From Physcomitrium patens (lineage: Eukaryota; Streptophyta; Bryopsida; Funariales; Funariaceae), in contig NC_037253.1 in the NCBI RefSeq assembly GCF_000002425.4, positions 14,299,343 through 14,363,342 on the forward strand: DNA of 64,000 nucleotides. Direction: 5' to 3'. The stretch's first letter is position 1; every line of letters starts with the position of its first letter. A model generated the notes under the pieces. The model saw only the letters and a list, made by a program, of their open reading frames with translations, did no database searches and was not told the DNA's origin. This document shows positions 1 through 9,720 of this stretch, piece by piece. A program made the position numbers and the translations under genes.

Positions 1-302
1 CGGATATTAGAATACGATTGACAGATTTCACATGACTCTACAAATGAGAACACATCTTGATACATATTTTTCCACCAATATTGTTCCTTGAGTTTAGCAA
101 AAGTAGCCTAGATTCCTCTATGCCCTGCCCATAAACTATCATGAAACTCCTTTAATAATTTTAGTTTTTCTTCCTTTTTGCCTATCACTCGTCGTGGCAT
201 CCCAATTCCTTTCTTCGGTCTCTTCCATAAGAATCCATCTCGAAGTAAAAATCCATATGCTTTTTTTCTTATTTGTTTGAATTTTTCTGTAGACCAATTC
301 CC
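1..302 (-). pseudogene. A1 integrase, N-terminal zinc-binding part (cut by window edge)
   Basis: The minus strand continues directly from the RNase H segment into an integrase HHCC domain. The pair of His is seen in EFHDSLWAGHRG and the pair of Cys in SCEICQ, with the usual KLKEQYWWKNMYQDV stretch between. This domain binds zinc and helps the integrase multimerise on LTR ends. One in-frame TAG (plus positions 108-110) breaks it. The catalytic core would lie to the left of the window. The order RT, RNase H, integrase places the element in Ty3/gypsy rather than copia. Confidence 0.8.
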
Positions 303-1220
303 TTACTTAGTCAAGGTATTCAAGTAATGACCAATATCCAATAATTCTCCTTCATAAGATTCTTCAAGAAATAGCTTGTCTTCTCTGTTGAGATTTGATA
401 TTGAATAGAATTTCAATCCGACGTCATCAATGTCTTCAACCATTTCGTCCTCCCTCTCGTATCTTGCTCGAGATAGCATGTCTGCTACTAAATTATCTTT
501 CCCAGTAATATGCTTAAATTTTGGATTTAGTGACTTAATATAAGCAATCCATCTCAATATTACAATATCTGGCGTTGAACAGTTAATAATCATTCCAAGC
601 AATGGCAAGCAATCTGTTTCAATTACTACTACTGCCCCAATCAAATAATCCCTTTCAGCTTTCATAGCCGAAACGACTCTCCAAAGTTCTCTTTTGACTT
701 GCGAATATACACGCTAACGAATACTTAAAACTTTAGCCCCAAATTGAACTGCAAATCTGTTCCCACTGAAATCATCTTGACCCACAGCCCATCCAATGGC
801 AATTGGACTAGCGTCCACAGTACGAATCACTAGTCTATTGCACTTATAATCAACCTTCCTCAATATTGGAGGTGACATCAATAATTTCTACAATCTTTGT
901 ATTGTCTGAATATGCCTTTCTTCCCATTTAAATCGGTAACCCTTGCGTAACAGTTCATATAATGGATCCGCTATGTGAGCATAATGAGGGACCGAGATTC
1001 GATAAAATATACATGCACCCAAAAACCTGCGAACCTCTATTAAAGAATCACAATCCTCTATCATCCTTCCAATTGCATCAACTTTAGTCGGATCTGGTTT
1101 TCTTCCGTAAGATCCACATAAATGTCCAACAATCACAACCTCTCGTACTCCAAATACGGACTTCATACCCGATAATGTAAGATGAAGTTCTCCAAGCCGA
1201 GTTAAAATCTTTTCACAATC
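303..1220 (-). pseudogene. A1 RT thumb/connection and RNase H
   Basis: Minus-strand reading in two open pieces (888-1166 and 303-665) and the linking DNA. The first piece has the RT thumb signature RRFLGACIFYRISVPHYAHIADPLYELL, which in Ty3 elements follows the polymerase palm. Downstream the RNase H fold starts with RTVDASPIAIGW (first acidic residue), continues through VIETDCLPLLGMI and ends with HITGKDNLVADMLSR, the conserved His/Asp end of Ty3 RNase H. Stops at 885-887 and near 714 interrupt it. RNase H removes the RNA template during reverse transcription. Frame and order match the neighbouring RT. Confidence 0.85.
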
Positions 1221-2216
1221 TTATATATGATCAACAACATATTTGCGACACCCCCTCGTATCTAAAGTTTCATCCTTGTTTCCTTCTCTGTATCCTTTTA
1301 TAGGAACATCATGCAGAAAAGGCATAGTCTTTTCCGGAATAAAATCTCTCAATACCTTATTCATCCCATTCATCATATGTGCAACTGAGTTGGTCACGCC
1401 TTGAGGAAGAGTGCACATTCTAACCAATCCAAGTGGTGTCCTCATTCTTGTCATATCTCTACTTCCTTCGACAAGTTGAAATTGATCATAACCTGAATAC
1501 AAGTCACCCATTGAATAGATTGTCCTTCCAGCATACGCCTCAGCAAATTCATCCACAATAGGTCCAATTCTTGCATTCCTGACAGTTACTGCATTCATCG
1601 GTTGCATATCTTGAATAAACCGTAGTGACCCATTCTTCTTAGGTACCGTAAACCATCGACTAGAATACGGCACAAATGAAGGTTCCAATATTTTCATCTT
1701 TATCTTTTCTTTTAATAGCTCAACCAATTTAGGTAAATGTGCCCTCGGTACTGGAATCGGTCTTAGATTCCAAGGTACATGTGGTACAGTGAAGATAACC
1801 ATAGGTCTTACAATGTTTGGATCCACACACCCAATTTCATGAGATTCGAAGGCAAACGATCTACCTTGTTTAGCCAACATCTTTTTGAAGCAAGTAATTT
1901 CCTCCGGTAATAAAGAACCATCAGAATCAATCTTCAATTCTTCAAAAGTCTCTTTAGTAAACTGGTGTCCAACACTCATTGGATCTCTTAGACTTGCTTC
2001 TTTTGATGCTTCTCCTATTTGTTCTTTAGAATCTTCTGGTAATGGTCCGGCAACAGGCTTTATCTTCTTATCTACCGTTTTATATCTCGTCTCTACAAAG
2101 ACTTCAAGTGCTTGAAAAGATTCAAGTATGGTATAAACCTCTCTTAAATGAATCTCAACAATCTTATCATTATCCCCTAACCCAATAGATGTAATCAATT
2201 CCAATGAATCTTCCAA
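1221..2216 (-). pseudogene. A1 reverse transcriptase (catalytic motif altered)
   Basis: An open stretch of about 331 codons. Residues about 170-310 are a Ty3 reverse transcriptase: ILEPSFVPYSSRWFTVPKKNG, LRFIQDMQPMNAVT, then the palm motif around YSMGDLYSGYDQF, which supplies one catalytic Asp, and MRTPLGLVRMCTLPQGVTNS. The expected FxDD box reads FLHDVPIKG, so the first Asp of the pair is His. The segment upstream of residue 150 is the protease-RT linker. The product would copy element RNA into DNA in a virus-like particle; with His in place of Asp, activity is not expected. The reading ends shortly after the box, and the thumb resumes below. Confidence 0.85.
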
Positions 2217-2440
2217 TCCATATTCTTCATAAACACCTAAAATCCTCTCATCATCTTACAATGTACCTAACTTGCGTAATTGTCCTTCAATATCATGTAA
2301 TCTTTTTCTTTCTTTTCTTTTAAAATCATCAACTTTCTTATACATAATATTTCCATTCTCCAATATACCAATAAAACTCGCATCAAAGGCACCTTCATCT
2401 CGCGAGAGTACCTCCTCTTTTGTACCTCCATAATCTCGCT

Positions 2441-3772
2441 TTATAGTGGTACCTCCTCAAAATCCTTAAATCCTTCAACAACCTTTGGCAATGGTTTCTC
2501 CCTCAACCTATCTTGATTCCGTTCATGGTTAGGAGGTACTGTTAGAAATTGTACAGCTTTCCTCCCATCTTCGCTCCGTACCCTTGCATAAGCAGAACCA
2601 TCGTCAAGTACTTTTGTTTCCATCCGTGTTGCCGTGATATAAGATTGTCCTAAAATCAACGGATAAGACGTTGTATCTTGAACAAAGAAATGTTGCTCTG
2701 TCGCAACATCCCCAATCCAAATTTTGACATCTGGACAAGCTCTATATAATTCGCCCCATTTGTTATTAGCTGCTCGAATTGCCCATCCATGTTCCATATC
2801 AATTGGCCATTTTTGCTTCTTATAAAGATCTTTAGACATGAGATTTATTTCAGAACCATGGTCGACTAAAGCAACAATTGGTTCTTCTATATCTCCTACT
2901 TTCACCAATACCTCAATAGTTGCCCTTGCCCAATGCTTTCGAGTATAATGGCTCAAAATTTCCATTTCCTTATCAGTATAATCTTCGAAACGTATTCGTT
3001 GATTATACCCATTCTTTTCATTTGTTGGTTGCTTGTAATCAATATCAACATCTTTTTCTTCTTTATATATTCTTGCATCAATAGCATGACTCATTCCAAT
3101 TTCACCCATTAATTGCCTCTTTTGCTTAATGCTGTCAATGATAACATCATGAAACTCCTTCTTTGCAATTTCCAAAACTTCTTTCAATATGAATTCCACC
3201 TTAGCGTTTAATATACGTTCTTCCAACACCCCTTTCAAATTTGTTGTCACTTCAATGTTAGAAAGTAGCTTATGAGCAATTGATTTGTCTTTATCTTTTG
3301 TCTCTTTTGTTTTTTCTCCCAATAATGCTGAGGTACCCTTTACAGGCAATTCTTGTGAAGCTGCCTCCCGAGCCTTGTCTCCTCGAATTTGCCTCTTAGA
3401 AGAATTTCCTTCTCTAGTATCATCAAAATTTCCTCGTCTCTTTTCTTCCATCAAAGCTTCATGTTGGCTCTTAGCAATATATGCATGAACTGAAAGAGAC
3501 TCAACAGGATCCTCCCAACCTGTTCTTCCTCGTATTGTAGCTGCAGTTCTCAATAACGCTTCTCGAGGTAATTTCCCTTCTTGCATTGTAGAAACGGCAA
3601 AAGCCCAAAACTCACTAGTTTTCGTACTTCCACCAATTTCATCATCTACTCTAGCACCATAACTTATACTTTCTCGTGCTACTGTTTCATGCTCTTTTAG
3701 GTAATCTTGAACCAATGCTCTCATTCCTCCCTTGCCAAAATTGGTTTGAAGAAGATCCTCTCTATTTTTCAA
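2441..3772 (-). pseudogene. A1 gag C-terminal region and aspartic protease
   Basis: About 443 codons in the same frame as the gag upstream. The C-terminal 170 residues form a retroviral-type aspartic protease: IVALVDHGSEINLMSKDLY is the active-site loop and PLILGQSYI the second conserved loop. The canonical catalytic triplet D-S/T-G reads D-H-G. The first 250 residues are charged and lysine/glutamate rich, with a coiled-coil-like stretch (GVLEERILNAKVEFILKEV) that recurs in A2 at about 51670. The protease would cut the polyprotein. It ends at a TAA (2441-2443); the reading that leads into RT is in another frame from about 2390. Confidence 0.8.
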
Positions 3773-4813
3773 TGCTATCTTTCCATCTTTTCAGCAAATA
3801 ATTCCTTGCCGTATCATATTATTAAATTCATTGCAATCTTTTCTAGTGTGTGAAGCATCATCACACCAAATGCATCTTTGTACATATCCTTGTTTTGAAA
3901 CATTCTTCGAATTATTTGTAGAAGTATTCTCTTCAAGTCTTGCCAATTTGATTTGAAGATCTCGCATTCCTCATATAATTTCTTCTATTCCCATATCTGC
4001 TTTCTTTGAAAAGGATGTCGAAGGTTGAACTGTAGGCATTGTTGGTGGTGTTGTACGTACTCGAGCTTTAGGTGCTTGTACTGTTTTCGGAATATTGCTC
4101 CTATCTTTCCTCCTTTCTCTTTTTGTAAGCAACCCCACCGCATCTTCAACGTTCTTCCACTTCGTTGTCAATCCTTCATCTTCTTCTTTGTCTTCAAGAA
4201 GGAGTTCTAATTTCTCTTGCAATTCTCCATTAGCAACTTGAAGAAATAGATCAACTTTGTTCGGCTCCAATGTCAATTTTTCTACCTTCGACAATTGAGA
4301 GTACTGCCTCTCAAATTCCCTTAGTAGCTCTGTTGCTTGCAAATTCTTATTGGGCCATTCAATCCATTCCAGAAACAGCTTCTTAGTAACGTGATCAGCA
4401 TCTTCCAAGAAATATTCGTCTTTCAATACATGTGAAAAAACCTCCCATGAATTCCCATAACGATCCGTAATCGATGTAATGTGGTCTCTTATCTCTGGTA
4501 TCATGGCAAGTCCAAATAGTTCAACCATTTTCTTCTCAAAAATCCGATTTAATTCCATTTCACGAACATAACATCTTAAATACCTTGAAATATTCCTCCC
4601 ATCAAATTGATCAATTTTATTGACCACTGCTTGCAATGCTTTGGTTGCCAAAGCTTCCTTTCGATCATTGCTTTGCTGTTGTTGCATTGATAATGAGAAG
4701 GCTTGAAACATACTAGCAATAGACGGATCCATGTGTATACCTTGTCCTTTAGAAGAATCCCCACCAGAAACTTCTCCCAAAAATCCTTCAAAATTTTTAT
4801 TTTCGTTTTCCAT
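3773..4813 (-). pseudogene. A1 gag with CCHC zinc knuckle
   Basis: Starts at ATG 4811-4813 (MENENKNFEGFLGEV). It is a capsid-like helical protein with a Gln run near residue 42 and the retrotransposon gag core around FDGRNISRYLRCYVREME and LLREFERQYSQL. After an in-frame TGA (plus 3971-3973) the same frame continues to a perfect C-X2-C-X4-H-X4-C knuckle, CIWCDDASHTRKDC, at 3833-3874. A second in-frame TGA follows at 3791-3793, and the frame then runs on into the protease part. Gag packages the element RNA; the knuckle binds nucleic acid. Both stops are TGA, which can arise from CGA by one C-to-T change. Confidence 0.85.
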
Positions 4814-4864
4814 AAAATAAAGATAAAATCAACCGAAATCCAATACCTTCTACCTCAAGTTTTT

Positions 4865-4878
4865 ACGTCCCGTTCACC
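4865..4878 (-). other. A1 candidate primer-binding site
   Basis: On the minus strand, four bases after the LTR end (ACGACA), the sequence is TGGTGAACGGGACG. It begins with TGG, the complement of a tRNA CCA end, and sits about 50 bases before the gag ATG, where a primer-binding site belongs. I do not recognise the tRNA. Confidence 0.4.
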
Positions 4879-5498
4879 ACTTTTGTCGTATTACATGCTT
4901 TCCTGCTCGAGAACGCGTCGAGCGTCTGGCTGTATAAGGTAGTATGGAGATTCGCTAATAGTCAAGCAGTCTATCAGTTTTTTATTGTTAGAATATAAAC
5001 GACTGCAAGAATACACCGTAAATCTATATAGATGCCCCTTCGACTGCTCACCGAAGTCCTTTTTGTCGCGATCGGTAGGTCTCTAAACGTTACAGAGAAC
5101 CCCGAACAACCCAAACTGTTAATCTTCAATACTGCTTTGTACTTACAATCTTGTATCCACTGACTGTCTTGTTAGATTAATCCAATAAATTTCATTCACT
5201 CCGCATACTCAATCCTATAGACACCCTTTTAATTCTTCAATCTCAGACGTAACTTGATTTCACAAAACAGTCAAGAGTATTCAAACCCACTTCATTAAAA
5301 ATCCCGATTCACCATTACAACACTGACTTCAGCAACGATTGCCTCAGTCTTCCCAAAACCCTATGAAGAAAAAAAACCCAATTCTCTGTCTTCTTTTCCC
5401 GCCTGAAGCATGAAGCTCTTCTCCCTCCGATCTTCAAAAACCTCCCAAAAACTTATTTTCCTCCTAACCTTATCCTCTGAATTTCTTCAATCTTCAGT

Positions 5499-5562
5499 CT
5501 TGGATCCGGAATTGGCTCCCACCGTCAGAGCTTAGATCCGAAATTGGCTCCTGCCGTCAGAG
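5499..5562. repeat. 32-bp tandem duplication inside the A1 LTR
   Basis: Two adjoining copies, 5499-5530 and 5531-5562, share the core ATTGGCTCC and the end GCCGTCAGAG or ACCGTCAGAG, with four differences that I can count. This is direct sequence observation. Confidence 0.85.
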
Positions 5563-5674
5563 CTTTCTTCTCCGTTTTTACCTTTAAGAGATCCATTTAC
5601 CGAAAACAACGTTCCCTGAAATGACACAGAGAATAGGATAGCCTGAAACAGAATCGAAACCCCGTACTGAGATC

Positions 5675-5970
5675 CACATTGAGTCGCCCGACCAATTCAG
5701 GTCTCATATTGAGTAAGATGCCCATAGTAACTTGGACGTTCGCGTAATTGGGTCAAATTGGTCCTCGCGTCAGATTGGCTAAGAGGCCCGTAGTAAGACC
5801 TAGATGTTCTCGTAATTGGATCAAATTGGTCCTTCGCGTGAGACTGGTTGAGGCCCGTAGTAAGACCTGGATTTTCCTGTAATTAGACTGCATTGGGTTG
5901 TCCGACTAATGCAGGTCTCATATTGGATAAGAGGACCCGGATTGGATTCTTGAAATTGGATCCAATTGGC
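5675..5970. repeat. Degenerate 68-bp tandem array in the A1 LTR
   Basis: The words CGTAATTGG, TCAAATTGGTCCT, GGCCCGTAGTAAGACCT recur in order at 5743, 5811 and (as TGTAATTAGA) 5878, giving a period of 67-68 bases. Less regular flanking units carry CAGGTCTCATATTG at 5699 and about 5912. Four or so units in all. Confidence 0.8.
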
Positions 5971-6065
5971 TCTTCGAACCAGGCTCACCCTTCGTGTGAA
6001 TTGGTCCTTTTTCTTCCTGCTGACTCCCGTTATTGGAATTGAATGGAGCATTTCAGTATGCCCCA

Positions 6066-6386
6066 GCTGATTGTAACGGGGTGACTGAACCTAGCTACTC
6101 AGTATTTGAACTAGAGTTGGTCATTGCTCCCAATATTCGAGGTAACTGAACATTAATAAAAGTACCCTTTCTTTATATTTTCACGGTATACTCGTGTTAC
6201 AACACGACACCGGTGGAGCATATGCTAGTGTCATGTTTGATGGTACAACTTGCAATGGGGTGACATTAACTGGCCCCTAAATATTGGTACTGGAATTGGC
6301 CTTTGTTTTTAACATCCAAGATGACTAAATATTTATAAATCTTTTCCATTTATATTTTCACCATATAGTCATGTTACAACATGACA
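6066..6386. repeat. 177-bp head-to-tail duplication of the A-type LTR end
   Basis: The block ending GTTACAACACGACA at 6209 is repeated 177 bases on, ending GTTACAACATGACA at 6386. Inside both are GGGGTGAC, a TATTTTCAC stretch and the LTR terminus. On the minus strand this is a truncated LTR start joined head to tail to the full LTR. Confidence 0.75.
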
Positions 6387-6410
6387 CCATGATATTACTT
6401 CCTTTTCTAG
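6387..6410 (-). other. B1 stub of 3' LTR and polypurine tract
   Basis: Reading the minus strand, a purine run (AGAAAAGGAAGT) is followed by TATCATGG, which matches the start of the B-type LTR (TGTCATGG). After these eight bases the A-type LTR begins. In B5 the same arrangement, AAAAGAGAGAAT then TGTCATGG, occurs at 54583-54600, which supports the reading. Confidence 0.55.
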
Positions 6411-6486
6411 GGACGAGTTTCATAAGGAGCGGTCATCATTTTTCATGGATCTTTATAATTTGTCATCTGGGTTTGGATGGATGTCG

Positions 6487-6969
6487 TTAATAAAAGGCCT
6501 CAACCTTCTTTGATGTATTTGCAAGATTTTTTGCTGGCTTCCATGTACATTTGTTAATATCAAATCCATACCAATGAATAAGATATTCTAACATATTTCG
6601 ACATTGCTTTGAATCTAAGACTTCTTCTACCTTGAACTCCTGATTATTATCCACTTCTATAGGAGGAGGTGGCATTTGTTTTTTTTCCAAGATATTCATT
6701 ATCTTATACAGCTCAAGAAGGGACACATGAAATACAAGGTGGATCTTCAGACTCCAGTAGATGTAATCGATAAGCAACAAGATTGATATGTTTATAAATA
6801 AGAAAAAGTCTCAGCCTACAATAGTCCAACCTATCATAAAGATGAATAATCTTGATATTTCGATAAAATAATCATATCTTGTCACCTATTTTTATGGACA
6901 CATACATTTACCTACTTCTACCTAATTATATAAATAATTATTGAAGTAAATGTATATGTCCATGACATC
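6487..6969 (-). pseudogene. B1 integrase C-terminus with chromodomain
   Basis: The reading 6487-6780 ends in a chromodomain: FKVEEVLDSKQCRNMLEYLIHWYGFDINKCTWKPAKNL, with the aromatic cage region and the W-Y-G-F core recognisable. Before it, FHVSLLELYK is the chromovirus integrase C-terminal motif. Chromodomains of this class tether integration to modified chromatin. The part at 6781-6969 is the GPY/F-like stretch, now broken by stops and by a small hairpin insertion at 6894-6963. Homologous segments lie at 24700-24970 (+), 25600-25950, 27590-27737 and 55980-56230 (-), which defines the B family as chromoviruses. Confidence 0.85.
6894..6963. repeat. 18-bp inverted repeat with 34-bp loop
   Basis: ATGGACACATACATTTAC (6894-6911) pairs with GTAAATGTATATGTCCAT (6946-6963) with one mismatch. 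The right half resembles the first 80 bases of the B-type LTR. Related integrase DNA at 56300 and 25900 lacks this block, so it is an insertion. Confidence 0.8.
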
Positions 6970-7560
6970 TGTATTGAATTGTGGTTATTTATTGCGATAG
7001 GCATTTGTATTGGTCTGTTGTCATTCTTGAGCTTCCTTTAATTATATTTTTATTATTGCATGTAGCTTTATTAAATAATTTGTTAAATCTTTTGCCTCAG
7101 GATTATCAACTTTTGAAAAGTCAAAAGTATCAAGATGTGGATAATAACCATAATTTACAAAGAAAGATATTTGTTGAATAGAAGAATATATCAAATTACT
7201 GTATGAAAACTCTATCAATGGCAAAAGAGTTGTCCAATCATCTTAATGAAATAGAAGACCATGGTTATTTTAGAATTAGTAATGGTTGAAGAAGTCTACA
7301 ACGACAATGGCAAGGAGTTTTTGATCTTGAACAAATGTCACATAGCTAGACAAATTTTTTTATCACCTTTCACATTTGCAGCCACCAAAAATCTTTAGAT
7401 ATAAGCTCTAAAGTCTTGTTGTATCTATAATGTCCTATTACTGGAAAGTTATGACATGTATATGTGCTTCTTCTTTTGGAATATATCGGCATCTTTCAAG
7501 ATAGAAAAGATTGTTCTTAAACTTGAACTGTGAAATATCATAAGACTCAAGAGAAAGATT
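6970..7560 (-). pseudogene. B1 integrase, catalytic core deleted
   Basis: The zinc-binding part is visible as HNFPVIGHYRYNKTLELI near 7380-7460, with the Cys pair decayed. About 140 bases later the reading is already at the far end of the core: LLPLIEFSYSNLIYSSIQQ and FFVNYGYYPHLDTF (7042-7224). In an intact chromovirus integrase some 150 residues with the D,D-35-E triad separate these. B5 (56560-56990) still has that part, so its absence here is a deletion in B1. Several stops also occur. Integrase inserts the cDNA into the genome; this copy cannot. Confidence 0.75.
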
Positions 7561-8094
7561 CTTGATATCATGGACAAGAGGATTAGAGGACATACTTAAT
7601 TGGATTTACTTGATAAAGGTTGAATCAACAATCAATGTTGATTTTATTGCTCGAAGATGAAAATGCTTAGGCTTCAAGAAAATCATTCTTTGTTGATCAA
7701 AAGATACATCTCTTTCTTTTGGTACAAGATAAGAATGTCTCAAAAGAACGTCTGATAGACCTTAATGTTTTTTGGGTCAATAAATGATCTTAAAATTGAA
7801 TCTGGACATGCTCCAACGGACTTGACAACAATTCAAAACATGTGTTGACATGAAGTACTCGAGGTTCTTATGATCTATATATATGGTAACTGGACTTGAA
7901 GCGCCTTTTAGATAATGACATCATTCTAGAAATGAATCCTTAATTGCAAGGAGTTTTTTTTCATAGATCTCATAGTTAATTTTGGCTATTGAAAATTTTC
8001 TAGAATAGAAAGTTACTTGGTGGAATTTGTCATCTGTTCCTATTTGTGACAACATGGCACCTATAATAAAATCTAACATATTTTTTTTCATAAA
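7561..8094 (-). pseudogene. B1 RNase H
   Basis: Pieced from the minus strand: FHQVTFYSRKFSIAKINYEIYEKKLLAIKDSFLE is the Ty3 RNase H signature, followed by [18 protein letters not shown], and later FKIIYWPKKH. Stops and small shifts separate the pieces. It follows the RT thumb directly, the standard Ty3 order. The same domain is seen in B5 at 57526-57804 as NYEIDKKEFFAIMDSFQEWHHYL and in B2 at about 22040-22300 on the plus strand. Confidence 0.75.
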
Positions 8095-8990
8095 TTATAC
8101 CTTAGAGAAGTCAATTCTATACAAGATTGATGCAGAAGTAAACTCTTTCTTGAAAACATCAAATGATGCTTGTGTTTCTTTATTCCACTTAAGTTTATCT
8201 TTACAAGTCAAATGAATAAGTAGAGCTATAACTTGAAAAAAGTTCTTGATAAAGATTTGGTAGTAATTAGCAAAGTCCAAAAAGTATTTCACATCTTGTA
8301 TTGTACTTGAAATCTTTCAATCTATGATAGTTTGGACCTTTTTGAGATCCATCATAAGGCCTTTGTTTGAAATGATGTATCCTAAAAAATCAACTTGAAT
8401 AGTATAGAATACACACTTTTTTAACTTGGCATATAATCTTATATCTCTAAATTTTTGTAATACGCAATGAATATGAAGTTCATGTTCTTATGTGTTCTTA
8501 GAATAGATTAGAATATCATCTAAATAGTAAACAATAAAATCATCTAAAAACTCATAAAAAAACATCATTCATAAGATGTTGAAAAGTGGCCAGTGCATTT
8601 GTGAGTTGAAAAGGCATGATATTATATTCAAAATATCCATACTTAGTTTGAAAATCAATCTTCCATTCATCTCTTTTTTTGATATAAACTAAGTTCTATG
8701 CTCTTCGTAGATCTATTTTTGTATAGATCTTTACTTGATTGAGTTGGTCAAGAAGTCTTAAAATTAAAAGCAATGGATATCTATTTTTAATGGTGATCTT
8801 ATTGAGTCCTTGATAATCCACACATATCTGTAGAAATCCTTCTTTTTCCTTCACAAATAAGATAGGAGCCTTAGTTGGAGATTTAGAATTATATATGAAG
8901 TTCTTTGCCAAGTTCTCATCAATGTACTCCTTTAATACAGCCAATTCATTCTATAATAAGCTATAGATTGGTCCAAATGGTGGTTGAGCT
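8095..8990 (-). pseudogene. B1 reverse transcriptase
   Basis: Minus-strand pieces in order: [62 protein letters not shown] (8696-8944); then the catalytic box YYLDDIL near 8505-8530, intact; then FLGYIISNKGL and the thumb KYFLDFANYYQIFIKNF (8095-8292). This is the complete fingers-palm-thumb order of a Ty3/chromovirus RT. It is interrupted by stops and by changes of frame. The LDD box is the only catalytic motif in the B copies that I could read as unchanged. Confidence 0.85.
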
Positions 8991-9079
8991 CCTTCTTGTA
9001 GATCAATTGAATAATCATAAAGTCAATGCTCTAAAAGAATATCTACATTTTTTTTTTCAAAAATATCTTGGAATTCTTG

Positions 9080-9720
9080 ATATTGGCTAAGAATACCACT
9101 TGACATTTTTTCACCATTAGAAATGGATGTAGCATATATAACAAAAGATGATCTTTTTTTTATAGCATGCATGAAAGCTCTAGCACCTACTAGTAGAGCT
9201 TTGAATATACTAGACTTATGTACTTTTACTTCACTAACCTCATCTTAGATTATACTACCAAAAAAGCTAAAGTTATGAGATATCCAATTTATTTGAGGGT
9301 TATATTTTTCTAGCTAAAATAATCCTAAAATAATCGGATTTAAAAAAGTTCTTATTATATTAAATATTACTATGTTGTTATGATCTTTAATTGTTATATC
9401 TAAAAGAACAGTCTCATGGATAACATTTTTAGAATACAACAAATGACCATCTATAGCTTCTACATGTACAGGTTTAGTTTTCTTGACTAAGGATATATCT
9501 TGTTTTTTGACAAAGTCTTCATCTATAAAAAAAAGTTGAGGCTCTTGAATCCAACAAGACTAAGACTTTGTAATTTTTTGGTCCTAAAAAAATTTCTATA
9601 TTAAAATAAAGTGAGGCATTTGAAGAGAGAATATGACCTTTATTAGGTATTGTACATGATTCTAGCTTCACAGTCTCTATTGCAGTTGAAAAAATTCATT
9701 TTTTGACACATTATCTTCTT
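9080..9720 (-). pseudogene. B1 aspartic protease region
   Basis: The active-site loop reads VLLDSRASTFF near 9530-9580 where a retropepsin has D-S/T-G. Further on, HETVLLDITIKDHNNIVIFNIIR and the second loop IILGLF-LEKYNPQINW are seen, matching B3 (27814-28416), B2 (20619 on) and B6 (59340-59650). The domain would process the polyprotein. The Arg in place of Gly is shared by all four B copies, so it may predate their decay. Confidence 0.75.

Larger units (their letters stand above)
4883..6209 (-). repeat. A1 5' LTR (A-type LTR, about 1.33 kb)
   Basis: On the plus strand it opens with TGTCGTATTACATG and closes with GTTACAACACGACA, so the ends are TG...CA with longer inverted termini (TGTCGT/ACGACA). 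The gag start and candidate primer-binding site lie just left, as expected for the 5' LTR of a minus-strand element. The same end motif (ATGTAATACGACA) closes related LTRs at 54443, and similar starts occur at 49486, 52271, 53383 and 60321. The middle is richer in GC than the neighbouring elements and carries short tandem repeats. Confidence 0.7.
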
